From Aurantimonas aggregata (GTDB taxonomy: Bacteria > Pseudomonadota > Alphaproteobacteria > Rhizobiales > Rhizobiaceae), in contig NZ_JAAAMJ010000007.1 of the NCBI RefSeq assembly GCF_010500835.1, forward strand, positions 122,499 to 186,498: 64,000 bases of DNA. The letters run 5' to 3'. Position numbers and translations under genes: made by a program. Below the pieces are notes generated by a model. The model searched no databases. It worked only from the letters and a program-made list of their open reading frames with translations, and was not told the DNA's origin. Of the stretch, positions 1-9,280 are shown in pieces. The stretch's first letter is position 1. Each line of letters starts with the position of its first letter.

Positions 1-789
1 TTCAACTTCGACGACAGCGGCAAGGTCGCGGCACCGCGCCTTGCCCAGACCGCGGCCAACCAGACGGACACTGCCGAGCGTTACGCCGAACGCCTCGGTG
101 CGGACCCGACCGATGCCGCGATCGAAAAGGCCAAGGCGGAGACCGAGGCCTATCGTTCGGCGCTGGCGTCGGTCGTCTCCGTCAAGGATTTCGTCGCCAG
201 CAAGACCCTCACCGACTATGCGCTCAAGGCCTACGGGCTCGAGGCCGACAGACTGTCGCAGAAGGACCTCGTCGCCATCCTGACCAGCGACCTTTCCGAT
301 CCCGAAAGCTTCGTCAACGCCTCCGGCGACAAGCGGATGATCGAGTTCGCCGCCGCCTATGCCTTCACGCCCGAGGGCGGCATCGACCGCGACCGCGCGA
401 ACGTGCAGACGGCGAAGAACTTCCTGTCGACGCAGGACTTCTTCCTCCGGCAGGCGATGGAGGAAGAGGCCGGGGCGGACAACGAGGCGGTTCGGCTGGC
501 GTTGTATTTCCGGCGCATGGGACCGGACCTCACGTCGTTCTATGACGTCCTCGCCGATCCGGCCCTGCTCAACGTCGTCCAGATTGCGGTCGGGCTGCCG
601 GCGGAGTCGGGCCAAAGCAACATCGACGTCCAGAAGCGCACGCTTGAGAAGAAGCTCAACCTCGAATCCTTCAAGGATCCCCAGCAGCTCGAGCGCTTTA
701 TCAGTCGCTTCATCGCGCTGTACGATGCGCAGAGTGCATCGAGCGTCAGTTCGCCGGCCCTGACGATCCTCGGCGGCGCCATGCTCTGA
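1..789 (+). CDS. DUF1217 domain protein (5'-truncated by window edge)
   Basis: The reading frame is open from base 1 to the stop at 789, so the true start lies outside the window and only the C-terminal 262 residues are visible. The sequence is soluble and mostly alpha-helical, with the segmented pattern of DUF1217 proteins (SLTDYALKAYGL-like and FxxRxxxLY-like elements). These proteins are found in alphaproteobacteria, often near flagellar genes; no flagellar gene is visible here, so that link is family knowledge only. The gene converges on the PepSY gene and shares an intergenic hairpin with it. Biochemical function is unknown. Confidence 0.75.
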   Translation, partial: FNFDDSGKVAAPRLAQTAANQTDTAERYAERLGADPTDAAIEKAKAETEAYRSALASVVSVKDFVASKTLTDYALKAYGLEADRLSQKDLVAILTSDLSDPESFVNASGDKRMIEFAAAYAFTPEGGIDRDRANVQTAKNFLSTQDFFLRQAMEEEAGADNEAVRLALYFRRMGPDLTSFYDVLADPALLNVVQIAVGLPAESGQSNIDVQKRTLEKKLNLESFKDPQQLERFISRFIALYDAQSASSVSSPALTILGGAML

Positions 790-798
790 ACGAAAGAA

Positions 799-824
799 GG
801 CCGCATCCCCGAAGGAATGCGGCC
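799..824 (-). terminator. Hairpin terminator of the PepSY gene
   Basis: An 8-bp GGCCGCAT/ATGCGGCC stem with a 10-nt loop sits between two convergent genes. Read on the minus strand it is followed by a U-rich tail (TTCTTTC), which fits termination of the minus-strand PepSY gene. The plus-strand side lacks a U-run. Confidence 0.6.
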
Positions 825-850
825 TGCCTGACACCCGTTTCTGCCGTCGA

Positions 851-1201
851 TTAGCGGACGGACAGGACCGCGCCGTTGCGACGGTCGATGTCGACCTGGA
901 TGTCGTCGCCGCGGCGATCGATGCCGACGATGCGATAGGCGCCGCGGGTGCGTCGCACGGAATCGACCTCGCGGACGCCTTCCTGCCGCGCGATGCGAAC
1001 GGCTTCCCTCTCGCTCAGCTCGCGCCGGTCCTCACGCCGCTCTTCGCGCCGCTCCGGACGGCCGTCGCGCTCGCGCACCTGCTCCTGCGGCACCACGCGG
1101 ATACCGTCGGGTCCGATCTGGATGCCCTGGGACATTGCCGGGGTCGCCAGCGCGAGCGTCGCCGCAGCCAAGGCCCCGTAGGTCCATGCCCTCATCGTCA
1201 T
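851..1201 (-). CDS. Secreted PepSY-domain protein
   Basis: This is a 116-residue protein. The ATG at 1201 was chosen because AAGGAG lies 9 nt upstream and a clean signal peptide follows (MTMRAW, an alanine-rich core, then TPAMSQ as a probable cleavage site). The middle is Arg/Glu-rich. The last ~55 residues have the PepSY pattern: a helix 'REAVRIARQEG', then beta strands ending 'VDIDRRNGAVLSVR'. PepSY domains are periplasmic modules, some of which inhibit peptidases; the partner here is unknown. A GGAAC-N16-TGTT promoter candidate lies about 60 nt upstream, suggesting general stress control. Confidence 0.75.
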   Translation of the reverse strand: MTMRAWTYGALAAATLALATPAMSQGIQIGPDGIRVVPQEQVRERDGRPERREERREDRRELSEREAVRIARQEGVREVDSVRRTRGAYRIVGIDRRGDDIQVDIDRRNGAVLSVR

Positions 1202-1262
1202 TGGTCGTTCTCCTTGAAAAGACTGCGCCCCGCCGAAGGCGAACGCACGAGCTTGACCGCAG

Positions 1263-1287
1263 AACAACCTTGCTTGTCTTTGGTTCC
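1263..1287 (-). promoter_or_regulatory. Candidate EcfG (general stress) promoter for the PepSY gene
   Basis: On the minus strand GGAAC (1287-1283) is followed after 16 nt by TGTT (1266-1263). This is close to the alphaproteobacterial EcfG consensus GGAAC-N16/17-CGTT. The predicted transcript would start near 1256, leaving a ~55-nt leader that contains the AAGGAG ribosome site. Confidence 0.5.
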
Positions 1288-1409
1288 CTTGGCGGACGGC
1301 TGGAAAAACGTTTTGCTTGAAGGGCTAACGACTTGGGCGGTGCAGCATTCGACTGCCCGGAGATAGACCAGGGAATGTAAGTCTTTGCGCGCGTTTCGCC
1401 CGTTCGGGG

Positions 1410-2135
1410 TCAGTGCATGTACTGGCCGCCATTGGCCGAGAGGGTCGAGCCGGTGATGAAGCCGGAATCGTCCGATGCCAGGAACACCACGCAGCGGGCG
1501 ATCTCTTGCGCCTCGCCCAGCCGGCCCACCGGGATCTGCGGCAGGATGTGCTTCTGCATGATGTCGTCGGTGATCGTCGCCATCATGTCGGTGTTGATGT
1601 AGCCGGGGCAGACGGCATTGACGGTGATGCCCTTCTTCGCCCCCTCCTGCGCCAGGGCCTTGGTGAAGCCGATGTCGCCCGACTTGGCGGCCGCATAGTT
1701 GACCTGTCCGGCCTGGCCCTTCTGGCCGTTGATCGAGGAGATGTTGACGATGCGGCCGAAGCCGCGGTCGCGCATGCCCTCCCAGACCTGCCGCGTCATG
1801 TTGAAGAGGCCGCTGAGATTGGTGCCGATGACCGCCTGCCATTGCTCCGGGGTCATCTTGTGGAACATCGCATCCTGGGTGATGCCGGCATTGTTGACCA
1901 GGATCTCGACCGGCCCTATCTCCGCCTCGACCCGGGCAATGCCCGCGGCGCAGGCGTCAAAGGACGATACGTCCCACTGGTAGACCGCGATGCCGGTTTC
2001 CGCGCTGAAGGCGTTCGCCCGCTCCGCATTGCCGGCATAGGTCGCGGCCACCTCGTGCCCGGCATCCCTCAGCGCCGTCGAGATTGCCGCGCCGATGCCG
2101 CGGGTTCCCCCGGTCACGATGGCCACTCTGCCCAT
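1410..2135 (-). CDS. phbB: Acetoacetyl-CoA reductase (PHB synthesis)
   Basis: This 241-residue short-chain dehydrogenase reduces acetoacetyl-CoA to (R)-3-hydroxybutyryl-CoA with NADPH in the cytosol, the second step of polyhydroxybutyrate synthesis. Visible motifs are the Rossmann TGGTRGIG near the N-terminus, NNAG mid-protein, the catalytic Ser in NISSINGQ, and YAAAK carrying the catalytic Tyr/Lys. The start at 2135 gives the usual family length and has GGAGG 5 nt upstream. It lies 89 bp downstream of phbA on the same strand, the classic phbAB order. No PHB synthase (phaC) gene is present in the window. Confidence 0.95.
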   Translation of the reverse strand: MGRVAIVTGGTRGIGAAISTALRDAGHEVAATYAGNAERANAFSAETGIAVYQWDVSSFDACAAGIARVEAEIGPVEILVNNAGITQDAMFHKMTPEQWQAVIGTNLSGLFNMTRQVWEGMRDRGFGRIVNISSINGQKGQAGQVNYAAAKSGDIGFTKALAQEGAKKGITVNAVCPGYINTDMMATITDDIMQKHILPQIPVGRLGEAQEIARCVVFLASDDSGFITGSTLSANGGQYMH

Positions 2136-2224
2136 GTCGTCCTCCCCCGATTTCCGTTTATTTGCCGCCGCTGCGGGGCCGCCTCCCGAGCCCGCCCCGC
2201 TTGGCTCCACCTTCTTTGCCTGTC

Positions 2225-3409
2225 TCAGCCGCGCTCGAAGCACATGGCGACGCCCATGCCACCGCCGATGCAGAGCGTTGCGAGGCCCTTCTTCGCGTCG
2301 CGGCGGATCATCTCGTGGATGAGCGTATTGAGGATGCGGTTGCCCGACGCGCCGATCGGATGACCGATGGCGATGGCGCCGCCATTGACGTTGACGATGT
2401 CGGTGTTCCAGCCAAGGTCCTTGTTCACCGCGCAGGCCTGCGCGGCGAAGGCTTCGTTGGCCTCGACGAGGTCGAGATCGTCGACCGACCAGCCGGCCTT
2501 TTCCAGCGCCCGGCGCGAGGCGGGGATCGGGCCGGTGCCCATGATCGCCGGATCGACGCCGGCGGTCGCCCAGGAGACGATGCGCACCAGCGGCGTCAGC
2601 CCGCGCCGCTCGGCCTCGGCCTCGCTCATCAGCACGGTGACGGCGGCGCCGTCATTGATGCCGGAGGCGTTGGCGGCGGTGACGGAGCCTTCCTTGTCGA
2701 AGGCCGGGCGCAGCTTCTGGACTTTTTCCAGCGTCGTGCCGTGCTTGATGTATTCGTCGTCCTCGACCACCGTGTCGCCCTTGCGGCCCTTGACGGTGAA
2801 CGGCGCGATCTCGTCCTTGAAGCGGCCCGCCTTCTGGGCTTCCTCGGCCTTGTTCTGCGACTTCACCGCGAACTCGTCCTGCATGTCGCGGGTGATCTGC
2901 CACTGGCGCGAGACGTTCTCGGCGGTGGTCCCCATGTGATAGCCGTTGAAGGCGTCGATCAGGCCGTCCTTCAGCATCGTGTCGACGAGCTTCAGGTCGC
3001 CCATCTTCTGGCCGGAGCGCAGATGCGCGGCGTGCGGGGCCATCGACATCGATTCCTGGCCGCCGGCGACGATGATCTTCGCGTCGCCCATGGCGATCTG
3101 CTGCATGCCGATCGCCACCGTGCGCAGGCCGGAGCCGCAGAGCTGGTTGAGCCCCCACGCCGTCGCCTCCTGCGGGATGCCGGCTTCCATCGCCGCCTGG
3201 CGGGCGGGGTTCTGGCCCTCGCCGGCGGTGAGGATCTGGCCCATGATCACCTCGTCGACCTCGGCCGCGTCCACGCCGGCGCGCTGCAGCGCCGCGCGGA
3301 TGGCCGCCGCGCCCAGTTCATGCGCCGGCACGTCGGCGAAGGCGCCGTTGAAGGCGCCGACCGGGGTGCGCGCCGCACCGACGATGACGACGGATTGTCC
3401 GTTGCTCAT
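2225..3409 (-). CDS. phbA: Acetyl-CoA acetyltransferase (beta-ketothiolase)
   Basis: This 394-residue biosynthetic thiolase condenses two acetyl-CoA to acetoacetyl-CoA, feeding PhbB. It has the full catalytic set: nucleophilic Cys91 in NQLCGSG, His350 in GHPIGASG and Cys380 in the GGGMG-adjacent 'LCIGGGMG' motif. The ATG at 3409 ([16 protein letters not shown]) matches the normal thiolase N-terminus; its ribosome site is weak (AAGAAAG). It is the first gene of phbA-phbB and is transcribed divergently from phaR across a 358-bp spacer. Confidence 0.95.
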   Translation of the reverse strand: MSNGQSVVIVGAARTPVGAFNGAFADVPAHELGAAAIRAALQRAGVDAAEVDEVIMGQILTAGEGQNPARQAAMEAGIPQEATAWGLNQLCGSGLRTVAIGMQQIAMGDAKIIVAGGQESMSMAPHAAHLRSGQKMGDLKLVDTMLKDGLIDAFNGYHMGTTAENVSRQWQITRDMQDEFAVKSQNKAEEAQKAGRFKDEIAPFTVKGRKGDTVVEDDEYIKHGTTLEKVQKLRPAFDKEGSVTAANASGINDGAAVTVLMSEAEAERRGLTPLVRIVSWATAGVDPAIMGTGPIPASRRALEKAGWSVDDLDLVEANEAFAAQACAVNKDLGWNTDIVNVNGGAIAIGHPIGASGNRILNTLIHEMIRRDAKKGLATLCIGGGMGVAMCFERG

Positions 3410-3767
3410 GGGAAATACTTTCTTGTTCGTCTTCGACGTTTCCTTGCCGAAAGATAAGGCATCGCAGGTCGCGTTGGCAAACGCGTCGGTGGGCCTTCCT
3501 GCGGAGGGCGGTTGCATCTGTCGTCAGGCGCGACCCAGCGCCGACTGCATCGATATCGCGCCGCACGCGGCGTTGGTCGGGCCCGGCAGACTTGCCGGAC
3601 ACCGTCTTGGAAGAGTCATACGCCCCGGAAAACCGGGCCGCTGCGGCAGCTTGTGGCGAAAGGTTTGGATTGCAGTGAGTTTTGTGCCTATCATTTATGC
3701 GGCGCAGCGACGCAACTGCACACAAAGCGGAATCGCGGCGTCCGGGAGCGGCAACAGGGGGTGAGGA
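3410..3767. promoter_or_regulatory. phbA/phaR divergent promoter region
   Basis: This 358-bp spacer separates the divergent phbA and phaR. No open frame here looks real. It contains TGC-rich elements, CTGCGGCAG at 3641-3649 and a cluster GGCGCAGCGACGCAACTGCACAC around 3701-3723, resembling the TGC-rich half-sites reported for PhaR in Paracoccus and Rhodobacter. PhaR autoregulation through these sites is an inference. Confidence 0.35.
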
Positions 3768-4388
3768 ATGGCCAAGAATTCGGATGTGACGGTCATCAAG
3801 AAATATGCCAACCGCCGTCTCTACAATACCGGCACCAGCACCTACGTCACGCTCGAGAACCTCGCGGGAATGGTCAAGGGCAACGAGGAGTTCGTCGTCC
3901 AGGACGCCAAGACCGGTGAAGACATCACCCACGCGGTGCTCACCCAGATCATCTTCGAGCAGGAGAACAAGGGCGGCCAGAACCTGATGCCGATCACCTT
4001 CCTGCGGCAGCTGATCCGCTTCTACGGCGACCAGATGCAGATGGTGATTCCGGGTTATCTGGAACAGACGATGAGCGCGTTCTCGCGCGAGCAGGAAGGC
4101 TTCCGCGACCAGGTGCCCGGCACGATGGCGCAGACGCCCATGAAGATGATGGAAGCCCAGGTCCGCCGCAACACCGAGATGTTCCGCCAGGCGATGGCGA
4201 TGTTCAACCCGTTCATGGCCGGCGCCATCGGCGAGGCCGGCGAGGCCAAGAACGGCACCGGCGCCGCGGACGAGGGCGACAAGGCGGGTCCCGAGGACAT
4301 CAAGGCGATGCGCCAGCAACTGGCGCAGATGCAGAAGCGGCTCGAGGCGCTGGACGCCAAGGCAGCGGAAACGAAGAGCGACAAGTAG
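3768..4388 (+). CDS. phaR: Polyhydroxyalkanoate synthesis repressor PhaR
   Basis: This 206-residue protein starts at an ATG with a strong GGGGGTGAGG ribosome site. Residues ~9-70 form the PhaR DNA-binding domain (VIKKYANRRLYNT...YVTLENLA) and residues ~70-110 the PHB accumulation regulatory region (TFLRQLIRFYGDQMQ). The C-terminus is a coiled coil (MRQQLAQMQKRLEAL). PhaR represses phasin and PHB genes and is released when it binds PHB granules. Its position divergent to phbAB is the typical alphaproteobacterial arrangement. Confidence 0.93.
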   Translation: MAKNSDVTVIKKYANRRLYNTGTSTYVTLENLAGMVKGNEEFVVQDAKTGEDITHAVLTQIIFEQENKGGQNLMPITFLRQLIRFYGDQMQMVIPGYLEQTMSAFSREQEGFRDQVPGTMAQTPMKMMEAQVRRNTEMFRQAMAMFNPFMAGAIGEAGEAKNGTGAADEGDKAGPEDIKAMRQQLAQMQKRLEALDAKAAETKSDK

Positions 4389-4494
4389 CCGGACGAATTC
4401 TGCCCTCGAAGGGCAGGCGCAGCCGGACCTCGCGAACCCGGCTGGGCAGCGCCGCCGGCCTTACGTCATGTCGCGGTCACGCCCGCGCGGACGC

Positions 4495-4519
4495 AAAAAG
4501 CCGGTCCGCGGGGACCGGC
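4495..4519 (-). terminator. Rho-independent terminator of rpmF
   Basis: A perfect 8-bp GCCGGTCC/GGACCGGC stem with a 4-nt loop is followed on the minus strand by TTTTT. It lies ~50 bp downstream of the rpmF stop codon. Confidence 0.8.
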
Positions 4520-4568
4520 CTTCCGAATGTCATGCAGCCGAAGCTGCAGCGCCGCTATCGGAAAAGGC

Positions 4569-4754
4569 TTACGCCTTTTCCTTGACCGTCAGGATCTGCC
4601 GGCCGCGATACATGCCGGTCTTCAGGTCGATGTGATGCGGGCGACGCAGTTCGCCGGAGTTCTTGTCTTCGATGTAGGTCGGCGCCTTGAGGGCGTCCGC
4701 CGAGCGGCGCATGCCGCGCTTCGACGGGCTGGTCTTGCGTTTAGGTACGGCCAT
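4569..4754 (-). CDS. rpmF: 50S ribosomal protein L32
   Basis: This 61-residue basic protein begins [20 protein letters not shown], the invariant L32 N-terminus, and ends in an alphaproteobacterial tail ([16 protein letters not shown]). It lacks the zinc-binding Cys pair, as usual for this lineage. The ATG at 4754 has GGAG 7 nt upstream and gives the normal family length. It is monocistronic, with its own terminator directly downstream. Confidence 0.96.
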   Translation of the reverse strand: MAVPKRKTSPSKRGMRRSADALKAPTYIEDKNSGELRRPHHIDLKTGMYRGRQILTVKEKA

Positions 4755-4981
4755 GTCGTGCTCCGTTCGGTCTGTCGCCCGCTGCACGATGGCGCGCCGG
4801 CAAAATCATCTCTGGTTCCGGTCCCGCAGCGCCTCGCCGAGCCTCAGGCCCGTCGGTTCGCCCTCTCACGTCGGACGCGCCGACGAGCGATCCATGATCG
4901 CCGCAAGGCTTCGCCGTGACGGGAATTCGAGGCAGCCCATAGCAAAGCATGGTGCCCTTGGGAAGGGGTACGGCAAAATCC

Positions 4982-5671
4982 TCAGCCGGTTTCGGCCGGC
5001 CTGACGCATCCGACATAGTCGCCCGAGGCTTCCGCCAGCCGCTCGACGCGGCGCGCCAGGCGGTCGAGGCCCGGCCCGGGGTTGGCCGGATTGCGCGTGC
5101 CGGGCGCCGGCAGCGTCACCGCCAGCAACGCCGCCTGGCGGGCCGACAACTCGCTCGCCGGCTTGCCGAAATAATGCTGGCTGGCGGCGCCGATTCCGTA
5201 GACGCCGGTGTCCCATTCGACGACGTTGAGATAGATTTCCATGATCCGCCGCTTCGACACGAGCAGGTCGAAATAGATCGCCAGCGGCGCCTCCAGGACT
5301 TTCCGCAGATACGAGCGGTCGTTCCAGAGAAACAGGTTCTTCACGGTCTGCATCGGGATGGTCGAGGCGCCGCGGGTCTCCTCGCCGGCGAGCGCCGCGT
5401 CGACGACGGCGCGCATCTCGCCCCAGTCGATGCCGTCATGGCGGCAGAACTGACCATCCTCGGACATCAGCACCGAATGCACCATCACCGGCGCGATTGC
5501 CTCCAGCGGGACCCACTCGCGCAGCGCCGGACGGAAGGTGAGATGGTCGGCCAGCATCAGCGTCGAGACCGGATGGATCGCCCGGATGGCGTAGAGCGGC
5601 GTCAGCACCAGCGGGATCGCGACCAGCAGCACGACGACGATCGCGATGGCCGCGAGCACCCGGCGAATCAT
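4982..5671 (-). CDS. mtgA: Monofunctional peptidoglycan glycosyltransferase
   Basis: This 229-residue GT51 enzyme polymerises lipid II glycan strands at the outer face of the inner membrane. One N-terminal transmembrane segment (residues ~5-27) anchors the catalytic domain. Visible GT51 motifs are SEDGQFCRHDG (catalytic Glu71), the GASTIPMQTVKNLFLW region, RRIMEIYLNVVEWDTGVYGIGAASQHYF and ARQAALLAVTLPAP. No transpeptidase domain follows, which distinguishes it from class A PBPs. A short spacer separates its start from the divergent prenyl synthase gene. Confidence 0.93.
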   Translation of the reverse strand: MIRRVLAAIAIVVVLLVAIPLVLTPLYAIRAIHPVSTLMLADHLTFRPALREWVPLEAIAPVMVHSVLMSEDGQFCRHDGIDWGEMRAVVDAALAGEETRGASTIPMQTVKNLFLWNDRSYLRKVLEAPLAIYFDLLVSKRRIMEIYLNVVEWDTGVYGIGAASQHYFGKPASELSARQAALLAVTLPAPGTRNPANPGPGLDRLARRVERLAEASGDYVGCVRPAETG

Positions 5672-5838
5672 GGCGCACCCATGCCGCCAAGGGCGGCTGC
5701 TGGAGGGATAGGGAGACGGCGAGGCTTCATGGCTCCAGCCTTAGCCGGGCGCAACGTGGCTCGCAACGGCGCCGAGGCTTGACCCCGGCCCGTGGCTCGC
5801 GCAAAGCCGCGGCAGCGGAACGGGCGGGGAATCGAGCG

Positions 5839-6738
5839 ATGGACGGCGACGGCTTCGAGGCACTTCTGGCGTCCACGGCCGCGCGCGTCGAGGTGCGGCT
5901 GGCCGCGATTCTCGGCGGCGAGGGGCCGCTTGCCGGCGCCCCGGAGCGGGTCCGCGCGGCGATGGCCCACGGCGCGCTCGGCGGCGGCAAGCGGCTGCGG
6001 CCGTTCCTGGTGATCGAGGCAGCCGCCCTGTTCGGCGCGTCGGCGGAGGATGCGCTCGATGCCGCGGTCGCGCTGGAATGCGTTCATTGCTACTCGCTCG
6101 TCCACGACGACCTGCCGGCGATGGACGACGACGCCATGCGGCGCGGCAAGCCGACCGTCCACAAGGCCTATGACGAGGCGACGGCGATCCTCGCCGGCGA
6201 CGCGCTTTTGACGCTCGCCTTCGGCCTCATCGCCGATTCGGCCAGCCTGTCGCTTGCCGCCCGCTCGACCCTCGTCCTGATGCTGGCGCGCGATGCCGGG
6301 GCCGGCGGCATGGTCGGGGGCCAGGCGCTGGACCTGGCGGCGGAAAGCCGCGACCTCACCGAAGCCGAGATCGCGACGATGCAGGCAATGAAGACCGGCG
6401 CGCTGATCGCCTTCGCCTGCGAGGCCGGGCCGGTGGTCGCGGACGCCGATGCGGCGGACCGGCAGCGGCTGCGCCGATTCGGGGAGTTGGTAGGGCTTGC
6501 CTTCCAGCTCGCCGACGATCTCCTCGACGAGACCGCCGATGCCACGACCCTGGGCAAGGCCGCCGGCAAGGACCGCGAACGCGGCAAGAAGACCCTGCCG
6601 GCGCTCAAGGGGCACGACTGGACGCGCCAGCGTCTCGGCGACCTGGTTGCCGCGGCTGAGGATGAACTGTCGGTCTATGGCGAGCGCGGCGAGACATTGC
6701 TCGCGGCGGCGCGATTCGTGGCCCATCGTCTGCGCTGA
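5839..6738 (+). CDS. ispA: Short-chain polyprenyl (farnesyl/geranylgeranyl) diphosphate synthase
   Basis: This 299-residue trans-isoprenyl diphosphate synthase elongates allylic diphosphates with IPP. It has the GGGKRLRP substrate loop, the first aspartate-rich motif DDLPAMDDD with the downstream RRGKPT, GGQALDL, and the second motif DDLLDETAD. The spacing of four residues within the first DDxxxxD is typical of bacterial FPP synthases. The ATG at 5839 was chosen (GGGGA upstream, usual length); an in-frame TTG at 5779 would add 20 unconserved residues. Together with ispG nearby it supplies the isoprenoid pathway, but no dxs gene is adjacent. FPP versus GGPP product is not certain. Confidence 0.85.
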   Translation: MDGDGFEALLASTAARVEVRLAAILGGEGPLAGAPERVRAAMAHGALGGGKRLRPFLVIEAAALFGASAEDALDAAVALECVHCYSLVHDDLPAMDDDAMRRGKPTVHKAYDEATAILAGDALLTLAFGLIADSASLSLAARSTLVLMLARDAGAGGMVGGQALDLAAESRDLTEAEIATMQAMKTGALIAFACEAGPVVADADAADRQRLRRFGELVGLAFQLADDLLDETADATTLGKAAGKDRERGKKTLPALKGHDWTRQRLGDLVAAAEDELSVYGERGETLLAAARFVAHRLR

Positions 6739-6779
6739 GGACAGATCTATCGGCGGGCGAGGCAATTTTATAAGCCGGC

Positions 6780-7754
6780 TCAGTTCTTCATCACGATGCA
6801 GGCGCCGCCGGCGCCACGCAGTTGCTGGCAGAGGGTGTTGGCCTCGCCGCGGCTGTCGGCGCCCAGCCGGACGGCGTAGATCGTCCGGCGTGGCCCGGTG
6901 CGCTTGCGCAGGACGATCGGCGCTTCCTTGACGAGGCCAGGATGGCTGGCGCGCACGCGTTCGAACATCCGCATGGCGACGGCTCGCTGCTCGTGGCCGG
7001 CAACCTGCACGCCCCAGGGGCGCATCGGCGCGCTCTCCTCGCCGTCGAGTGAGGCGAAGATCGCCCGCGTCTTCATGATCGGCAGGCGGGCGCAGCTCTC
7101 CTGGAAATTGCGCTCGGGATCGAGCGGGCGCAACTCGATCTCGCGTCCCGCCTCGCGGAACCAGTCGGCCGGCCGGGCCGTGATGTCGGCCACATAGGCC
7201 TCGGTCTCGTAGGGCAGCGGGCCGCCGCCATTGGCGATCCAGCGCTTCACCCGGTTGATGCCGCCATTATAGGCGGCGGCCGCCAGCCCCCAATTGCCGA
7301 GCTCGGCGCGAAGGTCAGACAGATAGAGCGCCGAATGGCGGATCGCCGAGCGCATGTCGTAGGGATCGGCGAGGCCGCGCTCCTCGGCCGTGTAGGGCAT
7401 GAACTGGGCGATGCCCTGCGCCCCGACCGGCGAGACGGCGGCGGCATCGAAGCGGCTTTCCTTCCAAATCAGCCGCGCAAAGAAGGCTTCGGGCATGCCC
7501 ACGGCCAGCGCGTTGGCGGCGATGACCTGGCAGATCGTCTCGGCCGTCGGCGCGGCGGACGCCTCGACGATGCCTGCGGCGGGATCGACCGCGAAGGAAG
7601 GTGGGCTCGGCGGGAAGGGCAAAGCGGGCAGGACGAGCGATCCGGCCGGTGGTGTCTCCGCGACGGCACTGCCTGGCGCCAGTGCCGTAACGCCGAAGGC
7701 CAGCGCGCATAGCAGCGCCATCGGCCGAAGAAGGCGCTGATGGCGGGCCGTCAT
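6780..7754 (-). CDS. Soluble lytic murein transglycosylase (SLT)
   Basis: This is a 324-residue secreted protein. A signal peptide (RRPMALLCALAFGVTALAPGSAVAE-like, residues ~8-33) is followed by a Pro-rich linker. The SLT domain at ~75-200 has catalytic Glu99 in IWKESRFD, then SPVGAQGIAQFMP and the AAAAYNGGINRVKRWI signature. The C-terminal ~80 residues resemble a SPOR-like repeat (WGVQVAGH...RTIYAVRLGADSRGEANTLCQQL), which would target septal, denuded glycan. It should cleave peptidoglycan to 1,6-anhydromuropeptides. The start at 7754 lacks a clear ribosome site and is approximate. The frame stays open far upstream through ispG antisense, which is not coding. Confidence 0.85.
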   Translation of the reverse strand: MTARHQRLLRPMALLCALAFGVTALAPGSAVAETPPAGSLVLPALPFPPSPPSFAVDPAAGIVEASAAPTAETICQVIAANALAVGMPEAFFARLIWKESRFDAAAVSPVGAQGIAQFMPYTAEERGLADPYDMRSAIRHSALYLSDLRAELGNWGLAAAAYNGGINRVKRWIANGGGPLPYETEAYVADITARPADWFREAGREIELRPLDPERNFQESCARLPIMKTRAIFASLDGEESAPMRPWGVQVAGHEQRAVAMRMFERVRASHPGLVKEAPIVLRKRTGPRRTIYAVRLGADSRGEANTLCQQLRGAGGACIVMKN

Positions 7755-7849
7755 TCGCGGGTCCGGGTTGCGGCTCGGGGCGTATCGATCCTCCGGCGGC
7801 ACCGGGGCGCCGCCGCGTCGCAGGCTGGAAAAAGGGCGCCCGCCGCTTG

Positions 7850-9115
7850 TCACATCCCGGCCGAGCCGCTCCCGAAGCGGCGCTCGATATAGTCGGCGAC
7901 CATCACCTGGAAATCCGCCGCGATGGCCGGGCCGCGCAAGGTCACGGTCTTCTTGCCGTCGACGAAGACCGGCGCGGCAGGGGTCTCGCCGGTGCCGGGG
8001 AGCGAGATGCCGATATCGGCGTGCTTGGACTCGCCCGGTCCGTTGACGATGCAGCCCATCACCGCGACGTTCAGCGTCTCGACGCCCGGATAGCGCTCGC
8101 GCCACATCGGCATGTTGCGGCGGAGATCGGCCTGGATCGTCTCGGCAAGTTCCTGGAACACCGTCGACGTCGTGCGACCGCAGCCAGGGCAGGCGGCGAC
8201 GATCGGGACGAACTGGCGAAAGCCCATGGTCTGCAGCAGTTCCTGCGCGACCTGCACCTCCTGGGTGCGGTCGCCGCCGGGCTTGGGCGTCAGCGAGACG
8301 CGGATCGTGTCGCCGATGCCTTCCTGCAAGAGGATGCCCATGGCGGCGGAGGAGGCGACGATGCCCTTCGAGCCCATGCCCGCCTCGGTGAGGCCGAGAT
8401 GCAGTGCGCGGTCGGTGCGCCGCGACAGGTCGCGATAGACCGCGATCAGGTCCTGCACCTGGCTGACCTTTGCGGAAAGGATGATGCGGTCGCGGCCGAG
8501 GCCGATCTCCTCGGCGAGCTCCGCCGACAGGAGCGCCGACTGGATGATCGCCTCGCGGGTGACGGCGCGGGCCGTCCGCGGCACGGGCAGCGCGCTGTTG
8601 GCGTCCATCAGCCGGGTCAGCAATTCCTGGTCGAGCGAGCCCCAGTTCACCCCGATACGGACCGGCTTGTTCCAGCGGATCGCCATCTCGACGATGTCGG
8701 TGAACTGCCGGTCGCGCTTCTCGCGGAAGCCGACATTGCCGGGATTGATGCGGTATTTCGCCAGCGCCTCGGCGCAGGCCGGATGATCGGCAAGCAGCTT
8801 GTGGCCGATATAGTGGAAATCGCCGACCAGCGGCACGTGGACGCCCAGCCGGTCGAGCCGCTCGCGGACGCGGGGCACGGCCGCCGCCGCCTCGTCGCGA
8901 TCGACGGTGATGCGGACGATCTCCGAGCCCGCCTTGGCGAGTGCGGCGACCTGCGCGACCGTCGCGTCGACATCCGCCGTGTCGGTGTTGGTCATCGACT
9001 GCACCACCACGGGCGCGCCGCCGCCGACAATGACGCCGCCGACGTCGACGCCCACCGTCTGGCGGCGGGGCGAGGGATCGGCGTCGACGAAGTCGATCGG
9101 TGTCTGGATGGTCAT
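7850..9115 (-). CDS. ispG: 4-hydroxy-3-methylbut-2-en-1-yl diphosphate synthase (flavodoxin-type)
   Basis: This 421-residue GcpE enzyme catalyses the penultimate MEP-pathway step, making HMBPP with a [4Fe-4S] cluster. The N-terminal TIM barrel is marked by [17 protein letters not shown] and [10 protein letters not shown]. The C-terminal reductase-like domain holds the cluster cysteines in CPGCGRTT and the conserved [22 protein letters not shown]. Length and motif order fit the family. It lies just upstream of, and on the same strand as, the SLT gene. Confidence 0.96.
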   Translation of the reverse strand: MTIQTPIDFVDADPSPRRQTVGVDVGGVIVGGGAPVVVQSMTNTDTADVDATVAQVAALAKAGSEIVRITVDRDEAAAAVPRVRERLDRLGVHVPLVGDFHYIGHKLLADHPACAEALAKYRINPGNVGFREKRDRQFTDIVEMAIRWNKPVRIGVNWGSLDQELLTRLMDANSALPVPRTARAVTREAIIQSALLSAELAEEIGLGRDRIILSAKVSQVQDLIAVYRDLSRRTDRALHLGLTEAGMGSKGIVASSAAMGILLQEGIGDTIRVSLTPKPGGDRTQEVQVAQELLQTMGFRQFVPIVAACPGCGRTTSTVFQELAETIQADLRRNMPMWRERYPGVETLNVAVMGCIVNGPGESKHADIGISLPGTGETPAAPVFVDGKKTVTLRGPAIAADFQVMVADYIERRFGSGSAGM

Positions 9116-9280
9116 GGCGAACCCCGAGGGTTACGATTTCACGATGCGAGTTGGCGCCTGCGCGCCGCCTTGTCAATTCACTGCCGGGCGATGTCAGGAC
9201 GATGACCCCGCCGTCGGGTGCCCTTGCACGCGCGGTAAATGCTGCCCTATGGCAGCAGGGACACGTTCAAGGAGCTGTTC

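Noticed and set aside
7755..9176. Upstream extension of the SLT transglycosylase frame through ispG
   Set aside because: The extension is out of frame with ispG on the same strand and is Arg/Gly-rich noise. The SLT signal peptide starts at ~7754.
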